A stretch of DNA of 64,000 bases from Phragmites australis. Taxonomy: Eukaryota > Streptophyta > Magnoliopsida > Poales > Poaceae. Location: contig NC_084939.1 of NCBI RefSeq assembly GCF_958298935.1, positions 21,255,501 through 21,319,500 of the forward strand, written 5' to 3'. Below are positions 57,735 through 64,000 of the stretch, in pieces. A program made the position numbers and the translations under genes. How positions within the stretch are numbered: position 1 is the stretch's first letter; each line of letters opens with the position of its first letter. The notes under the pieces were generated by a model, which ran no database searches, was not told the DNA's origin, and saw nothing but the letters and a program-made list of their open reading frames with translations.

Positions 57735-58110
57735 CCCTACTATATAAAACATGAAGTTAGCGCGTCATCTCTTCTTTTATTCTCCTTCTATCTAATAAAA
57801 ACTTCTAAAATTCGAATAATTTATTCATTTTTGCTATCCACCTTCGTCCTTTAGTCTCATTGTCTCGTTACTAACTACGGATATAAGACCGATTTTACTA
57901 ATAAAAATAAATAAATAAATTAGGAGAAAAATTAGCAAATAATTAATCTCTTTCTCCGTTTTCGGATCCTATCTAAAATTAAACTATAGTATCGCTTCTA
58001 ATGTATTCATCAGGAGACATTCCTATGACGTATTCATATCTGTATACCTTGAGTTTATGCTTAATTTTACCGTATCTATTATTTATGTTTTTGTTGCTAC
58101 GCACCGACAC
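57735..58110 (+). mobile_element. short repeat with CCTACTATATAAAAC end (Helitron-like?)
   Basis: Plus-strand relative of the repeat at 41,545-41,943 in opposite orientation, beginning CCCTACTATATAAAAC and ending near CGACACTTAGCTGG. The two copies sit upstream of the two F-box/DUF295 paralogs but in opposite orientation, so they were probably inserted separately. Confidence 0.45.
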
Positions 58111-58808
58111 TTAGCTGGTATAAACCCTTAATGTTGAGTCCATTGCTGTTGCATAACTTTAGGGTGTGCTTGTTGCATGCACAAGGGTGCCCCAGCTCGC
58201 ACCTGCTGGTGAGCCTGGCACGCGAGACTCGTATGGGCGTCCCTAGATGCATCATATCAGTTCGCTCCTAAGCTAACTCGGTTCATTCCTGCACAAAGGG
58301 TGAATATATGTGTCGCCTCACCCTCTCTCCCCATTCACTCTTAAGTATCTCCGTATACTCAGGATGCTCCTCTTCTCTCTGCATGTCGCATCCAAGTGCG
58401 CCGCCACCCGATTCACTGTCGAAGATGACGGATTTTGCCATCAAATACTTTGGAGATCGAGGCATCCGATTAGATCGTGCCCCTGTTCTTCCGAGCTCGC
58501 CATGTAAGCAAAAGAAAACTGTTCAGACTGCACGTGTGTATGCAAATCCATGTCCCTGTTCTTCCGAACTCGCCATGTAAGCAACACCTTTCATTTTGAA
58601 TCAAAACAATTCATTTTTCAATAATATGAAAGATTCAAAAGCATTGCAGGGATGTAAGGATAAAACTCATGAGACAAACTTCAAGAGTTCGACCCACAAT
58701 ATAATCATACATGCGTAAGTCCCTATTCCCTAAGAGGTTAATTTAGCTGGACAATCCAAATCACATTTATTCGCCTAGTGACAAGCACTACAATTCTTGC
58801 ACCAGCAG
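58111..58808. other. no gene recognised
   Basis: Short frames only. A TGTTCTTCCGAGCTCGCCAT word occurs at about 58,484 and again at about 58,557 with one base changed, a small local duplication. Confidence 0.45.
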
Positions 58809-59440
58809 CTAGTACCAAGGGAAGATCATGTCACCATCAGCACCCCCAGAACTTTCTCCAGCAGAAGACTCAAACATCACCCCGGCCCAACCATCACCTT
58901 GTGGGGAGCCAGAAACACTAGGCGATCATTTGCTGGATCCGTGAGAGCTCACGGTACAGCTGATAAAGCTCATTGACATCAAGATTCTCTTCCTCACCAT
59001 GAACATACTTGGCCATCCTTGAGCTTTGCTGGATCTCCTTGGTCCGCCCAATGGTCTCCTGCTTCCTCTTGTTCTCCACCGCCTTTGTCTTTCTCCACCT
59101 GGAACAACTCATTCTGCAGCTTAATGATTGTGGCCTTTTGTTCCTTGCTGGTGTCTGACTCCATTGGTGCATTCCCAGAAAGGAAAACGTCAACAATGGG
59201 GCCAACCGCCGGGGTGCCGAATGAGAAGAACCTCCCGTTTTCAGGCTGCAACACGGTAGCAATCCTCGCACTGGTAAGGGTGGAGAGGTCGGCAGCGGTT
59301 TTGAAAAGCATGGCATGCCGCTTGGAGAACGTGAGGCTACGATCGTTGGATGAACCTCACTCCTCTGACTTCCTTCCCCAGTTCCCCTCATCGGCATCCT
59401 CGAATGGAGGAGGGAAAGCGGCTACTACCAATATACGAGT
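58809..59440 (-). pseudogene. type I (M-alpha) MADS-box gene, broken
   Basis: The MADS DNA-binding domain is partly readable: GVRFIQRS, then a frame change, LTFSKRHAMLFKTAADLSTL and TSARIATVLQPENGRFFSFG. It continues GPIVDVFLSGNAP and a helical KATIIKLQNELFQVEKDK. The frame then shifts to KAVENKRKQETIGRTKEIQQ and NELYQLYRELSRIQQMIA, stops at 58,918, and in another frame continues to a stop at 58,809 (DGDMIFPWY). This resembles AGL62/AGL29-type proteins, nuclear transcription factors of endosperm and gametophytes. The three frame breaks indicate a pseudogene. No intron is needed, as usual for type I MADS genes. Confidence 0.7.
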
Positions 59441-60021
59441 AAGCTACGGAATGGTAGTTTTTTCAAGAACAAATGTGTTTTGACGAGAAAGAAGACGCAC
59501 ACCACCCCCTTATATAGAAGAAAATGAGGTTTATATGGAAAGATATCTCGTATGGTTCGGAAGTACGAACATACGCTGTAACTATCACGTTATCATTTAA
59601 GCAAGAATTAATTAGCACTTCTTCTTTTTTGCCAACTAAGCTTGTCCTAACAATATAAATATTGCAAATACTTGTAGCCTTTAGGCCTGACAGAGCTCCA
59701 ACTTTAAAAAATTTTAGAATTGGATGTTCCTAGCTATAGAAATTCGTAAAGCTAGAGTTATGGGTACATCAAAAGTATTTGGGTAAGCCATTTGTTTCCA
59801 TTTTAATCTAAAAATATAGCTTTAACTATTTTATCTTTGCCTATAAACTCAAACTCTGACGTGGAGCTAGCAGCCATAGCTCTACAAAATGGGGCCTTAG
59901 TATTATTCAAACATATCTTAGCATAAATTGACCTAATTAATAAATCCTTGAGTCCAATCTTATACTCACCTTTTGCTATATAAGTGTATTTCAATCATTG
60001 GAATTATTAATGTGTAATAAT
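59441..60021. other. no gene recognised
   Basis: AT-rich flank of the MADS relic. Confidence 0.45.
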
Positions 60022-60861
60022 GCACTACTACAGAAAAAGTTATCACTGTTGGTATAAATTGATATTATTATCGGTTTTTTAAGCCGCAGTGAATAAGCAG
60101 CAATCACTGTCAACAGTGATATTCGGTCCCAGATCTGATAGTATTTACACATGTACCTTTCTTGACCCAAAAAAGGTTCAGAAGATTCGACAAGATCTCT
60201 GATGTTTTTGGTTGAAAATTGGCCTTCTACAATTTGTCCGAAATTTTTTAGATACATAGTGCTATATCTGAAAGTCAGTGCTACGCAGATGTTTTTATTA
60301 ATCCGAGTTACCAAACTCACGATAAAAATCTTTGAAGTTATAGTTTTCAACTTTGTAGTCATATGTATAGCTTTTTCAATTATTCCTACCGGTGTTATAC
60401 TAGATCCAATAATTTACTTTGCAGTCTAGTTTGTGGTTTTTCTTTAACAGTATTTAAATAATTATTTGGGCATCTATATATCTTCAAATAAAAAAGTCAA
60501 CTACAGTTATGGATCTCGTCTAGCGCTATAATTTTCATATAAAATTTATTTTCATCCGACTCTATATGAAAAAATTATAATTTTTTAAAGATAAACTATA
60601 TTTTATTATTACTGTCGGTTAATATAACGAGAAAAGCGCATGCCATGCGAAAGAGAAGGGGCTGAGGCTGCCGAATGCACTACAAGAGATTTTAGTTCCT
60701 AGGATGATTATTACTCGTCACAGAATTACGCAATTTTTGTTACAGAAACACAATAGTGACGTCTTTCCTGCTCATGCTATTTATCACAGAATCTGGATTA
60801 TAGAATGTACTTAGTAATAATGTTCAAATAATTGTCATAGAATATTGTATATTTCATAATG
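60022..60861. mobile_element. two CACTA-type end fragments
   Basis: CACTACTACAGAAAAAGTTA at 60,025 and CACTACAAGAGATTTTAG at about 60,679 are typical CACTA termini. The first is followed by CACTGTTGG/CAACAGTGATA subterminal words, the second by TCACAGAAT/ATTGTCATAGAAT words. Neither has its opposite terminus here; the second is cut by the LTR at 60,862. Confidence 0.45.
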
Positions 60862-62287
60862 TGTAGGATCGAGATGACGATTAGAGAGGTGAATAGACGA
60901 CTTATCAGTTTCTTTTAAAATAGATGACCTTTTTTCTATTTTCTCACCCAACGCACCTCAAAACAAATAGCGAAAGCAAGAAACTAAAAGAAACAGATCA
61001 CAACAAAAAATACTTTGAAGAAAGCATAGTTCTTATAGATGTATATGAATACTAGGTTCTATTAAAACTCATTTCATGGGTAATAGCAAAAAAAAAAAAT
61101 AGTAGCTTGAGCAAAGAATACTCAGATTCAAATAAATGAACACCATGTGAAGAAGTTCTTCAAGTTGAAAGATCTAGAGGCAAGGAAGATTTAAGATCAT
61201 TCTGAATGTAAATTTTATACCTCTAGCAATAAGAAAAACCACTCCAACAAGGTGAAAAATTTCAGCTCTCAAGCAAAAACAAAAATCACAACGAAAACTG
61301 AAGAACTCGCAACAAAGTAAGGGAGCTAATAGAGAGAAACTAGAAAGAGATGAGCACAAACATAAGAGGAAACATAAACTTCATTACTTCCTAAGGACAA
61401 CCCTATTTTTAGCGAATTACAAAATATTTTTGCGCACAAAACTCTCACCTAATACATAGGCTAAGCTCTCATCTTCTTTTCTTCTAAAATCCTAGTACAA
61501 AACTCTCAAATGGATGGCTCAAAGGGCTCAACCAACCCTCCCCTCTATTTATAGCTTAGATTTCTTGACCCTTAAGTTTTCTAGATTGTTCCCAAAATAC
61601 TCCTCTCTTCCAATACACTCCAACCGAAGGCATTTTCATCATCTTTTTCCTCGTCCATTGGACGGCCATGGCATCTTTATAACTTAGCTTTGCCTCAACG
61701 CAAGTTTCATGATGATTCCACGTGCACTCCATCCTTCTACGGTTTTGAGGCCGAACCATGAAATCGCCTTGCACACTTCTCAAAGTATGACTTACCGCTA
61801 CTTGCTTACATCTTAAGCAAGCATCCCGATATCAACACGTGTACCCCATCTTGCGATCTTGACCGTCGAAAAATCTCTCCCACTCCCGATCCCTCAGGCC
61901 ACTTTGTCACTTGCACTAACATCCCTTTTGTTTGACTTTGTCAACACGCAGTCTCCATCCACATTTTTACGCTTTGCTTGATCTCCAAGTGTATAGCTAG
62001 GATCACCCTTGACTCCACCCGGCCTCCTTAATCGTTCAGCACCAAGCATCCCGCTTAGCCCTGATCATCCCACCGCTGTTTGCCAAGTTGCATCCATCAC
62101 CTGCACATCATAAGACAAGCACAAACGTATTTCCAACTCTATATTTCTCTGCAACTTTGGTTAGTTATGATCATAATTGCAATACATAGACATGCTCATG
62201 CAATCTCACAAATCATCAAACTAAATCAATAACCTTGTCAAGCACTCATCACATATAAACCAAAGTATATTTCAACTTGGTTTCTCA
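60862..62287 (-). repeat. copia 3' LTR (1,426 bp)
   Basis: On the minus strand it begins TGAGAAACCAAGTTG right after a polypurine tract and ends TCGATCCTACA. Homologous to the LTR at 48,598-50,303. Confidence 0.75.
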
Positions 62288-62298
62288 ATCTCCCCCTT
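62288..62298 (-). promoter_or_regulatory. polypurine tract
   Basis: AAGGGGGAGAT on the minus strand directly precedes the LTR start, the plus-strand priming site of the retroelement. Confidence 0.8.
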
Positions 62299-62404
62299 GA
62301 TGAGTACATTGACAACCCTCAAAGCACAAAGATTTTGGTTTGAAGAAATTTAATAAGTGAAGCTCATCCAAGTGACCAAAAGACTCAAGAAAGAGAAAAA
62401 GAAA

Positions 62405-64000
62405 TCATTTGGCATAAGAAGATTTTATAAACCCGAAGAGAAGCAAAGACAAGCCAAAAATGCAAAAACTCACATCTATGTGGTCTCGCAAGAAGTCAAT
62501 ATCTCCCTTCTCATTGTGGTCTCGTAAGAAGTGGAATCTCACATCTATGTGTTTAATTCTAAAGTGTTGGACTGGGTTATTGGCTATACTTATAGTATTG
62601 GTATTGTCACATAAAAGTGGTACACTCTTGAAGTATAACTCAAAATCTCTCAAAATAGCAACTATCCACAAAATCTGAGAACAACAGCTAGCGATAGCAA
62701 TATATTCAGCTTCAGTAGTCGACTACACAACACTAGACTGCTTGCGAGAAGACCAACAAACAAGAGAGGTACCCAAGAAATGACAAGTACCAAAGGTACT
62801 CTTCCTATCAATTTTACAACCAGCAAAGTCGACATCCGAAAAACCTAGAAGAAAAAGCAAAGAGGATATAGAAAATCAAAGACCATACTACACGGTGTGT
62901 TTAAGATACCTCAAGATGTGCTTTACCGCTTGACGATGAGCTGTCTTTGGTGAAGCTTGGAAGCAGGCACACAAGGATATGTCGAAGTTGATGTCAAGTC
63001 TTGTCATCGTCAGGTACAAGAGGGAGCCAATCATGCTCATGTACTCCCGCTGATCTACCGCTTCACCATCTTTATCCAGATCAAGCACACTCGAGATAGT
63101 CATCGGTGTCACCAAGCGCTTTGCATCACTCATCTCAAACTTCTCAGCAAGTCCTTAGTGTACTTCTCCTAGTGGACAAATGTTCTTGCTTGATTTGAAA
63201 TCCAAGCAAGAAGTTGAGCTCACCTATCATTGACATATCGAATTCTCTGCTCATAGTTTCTGCAAACTTGGCCACAAGTGCATGAAAAGAGCTAAAAAAT
63301 GATATCATCCAAATATATCTAAACAAGTAGAAAATCATTGCAATACTTGAAGGTAAATAAAGTTTTATCCACCGAGCCCATCATATACCTATGCTCTAAC
63401 AAGAAAAACTTAAGCCTATCATCCTAAGCCCTAGGCACCTACTTAAGCCCATACAAAGCCTTCTGAAGCTTGTATACTCTATGTGGGTATTTAGGGTGCT
63501 CGAAACCAGGGTGTTGCTTGATATAGACCAATTTCTCTATGAACCAATTTAGAAAAGCACTCTTGACATCCATTTGATATAACTTGAAACATTTGGATGC
63601 TGAAAATGCAAGAAGGATTCTAATGGTAAAGATCTCTCCAAAGTTTATCCCCTCTATTTAAGTGAAATCCTGTGCCACAAGTTTAGCTTTGTTTCCAACT
63701 ATAGACTTATCCTCTCCATGTTTGTTCTTATAAACCCATTTTGCACCTATGGTGTGGATATTTGGGAGTGATTCTACAAGGACCCAAACTTGGTTTCTCT
63801 CAAAGTATTTTTAGTTCTTTATATATGGCATTGACCCAATTTGAATCAGAAAGAGCGTGTCCAACATCATGGGGCTCAAACAAAACAACAAAAGCAGAAT
63901 CAGTGAAATGAACATGTTGAGTAAATTTGGACCTCATTACCCTTTCACCAAGGTCGTCGATCATCAGTTGCGGTGGATGCCTCCGCTGAATATGTTATAA
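62405..64000 (-). pseudogene. copia reverse transcriptase-RNase H, decayed and partial
   Basis: Pieces in order on the minus strand: RVT_2 start frames near 63,500-63,850, the polymerase box corrupted to RYIWMISFF near 63,320, AKFAETMSREFDMSMIGELN, MSDAKRLVTPMTISSVLDLD, MIGSLLYLTMTRLDINF, HILRYLKHTV, then RNase H VPLLCDNTNTISIANNPVQH and VRFHFLRDHNEKGDI. The LRDHIDVS segment near 62,480 repeats LRDHNEKGDID, a short local duplication. Stops and frameshifts are frequent. Confidence 0.8.

Larger units (their letters stand above)
60862..64000 (-). mobile_element. Ty1-copia element, 3' half, continues beyond window
   Basis: 3' LTR, polypurine tract, RNase H and reverse transcriptase of the same family as the element at 43,741-50,303, in the same orientation. 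The 5' part lies past 64,000. Confidence 0.8.

Overview
The window reads as repeat-rich intergenic DNA from a grass nuclear genome, probably a panicoid such as a sorghum, maize or Setaria relative. The evidence is plant splice sites (GT..AG, short AT-rich introns), grass-type F-box families, MITEs with the usual grass termini, copia and gypsy LTR elements with plant PBSs, and a CACTA element built on the TTTGCCGAGTGC subterminal motif. No bacterial or organellar genes, tRNA or rRNA genes, or CRISPR arrays were seen.

Layout. 1-2.9 kb: the end of a PIF/Harbinger transposon, with an ORF1 tail facing a broken transposase across a 21-bp minisatellite. 4.8-6.0 kb: a 5'-truncated F-box/LRR-FBD copy. 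6.95-12.56 kb: three truncated retroelements (copia, gypsy, reverse-strand SIRE-like copia). 13.06-16.97 kb: a 3.9-kb solo-LTR-like unit. 17.4-18.3 kb: a MITE end and a TAAGTTGCTAC repeat field. 19.4-22.5 kb: a second F-box/FBD copy, wrecked by deletions and a hAT-like insertion. 23.8-27.3 kb: the only intact host-type gene, a three-exon F-box/LRR-FBD gene of about 399 codons. 27.8-35.8 kb: Harbinger ORF1 debris, MITEs and a copia 3' LTR with a 3.65-kb solo LTR nested in it (perfect CTTAT target duplication). 37.2-38.6 kb: a fourth F-box/FBD copy, degraded. 39.3-57.4 kb: a duplicated F-box/DUF295 locus; copy A carries two frameshifts, and copy B is blown apart by a copia element (43.7-50.3 kb) and a 5.8-kb CACTA element (50,893-56,716, CCG target duplication). 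58.8-59.4 kb: a type I MADS-box pseudogene. 60.0-64.0 kb: CACTA fragments and the 3' half of a copia element that runs off the window.

The most interesting object is the CACTA element. It keeps an intact seven-exon TNPA-like (Transposase_24) gene of 523 codons. It has lost all but the C-terminal DUF4216 part of its TNP2 transposase. It also carries a near-perfect inverted repeat of about 1.03 kb that would fold into a long hairpin if transcribed.

How the genes relate: there is no operon-like cooperation. Two F-box families (FBD type and DUF295 type, both presumed substrate adaptors of SCF ubiquitin ligases) have been locally duplicated and then largely pseudogenised by transposons. One FBD gene survives with a clean reading frame across three exons.
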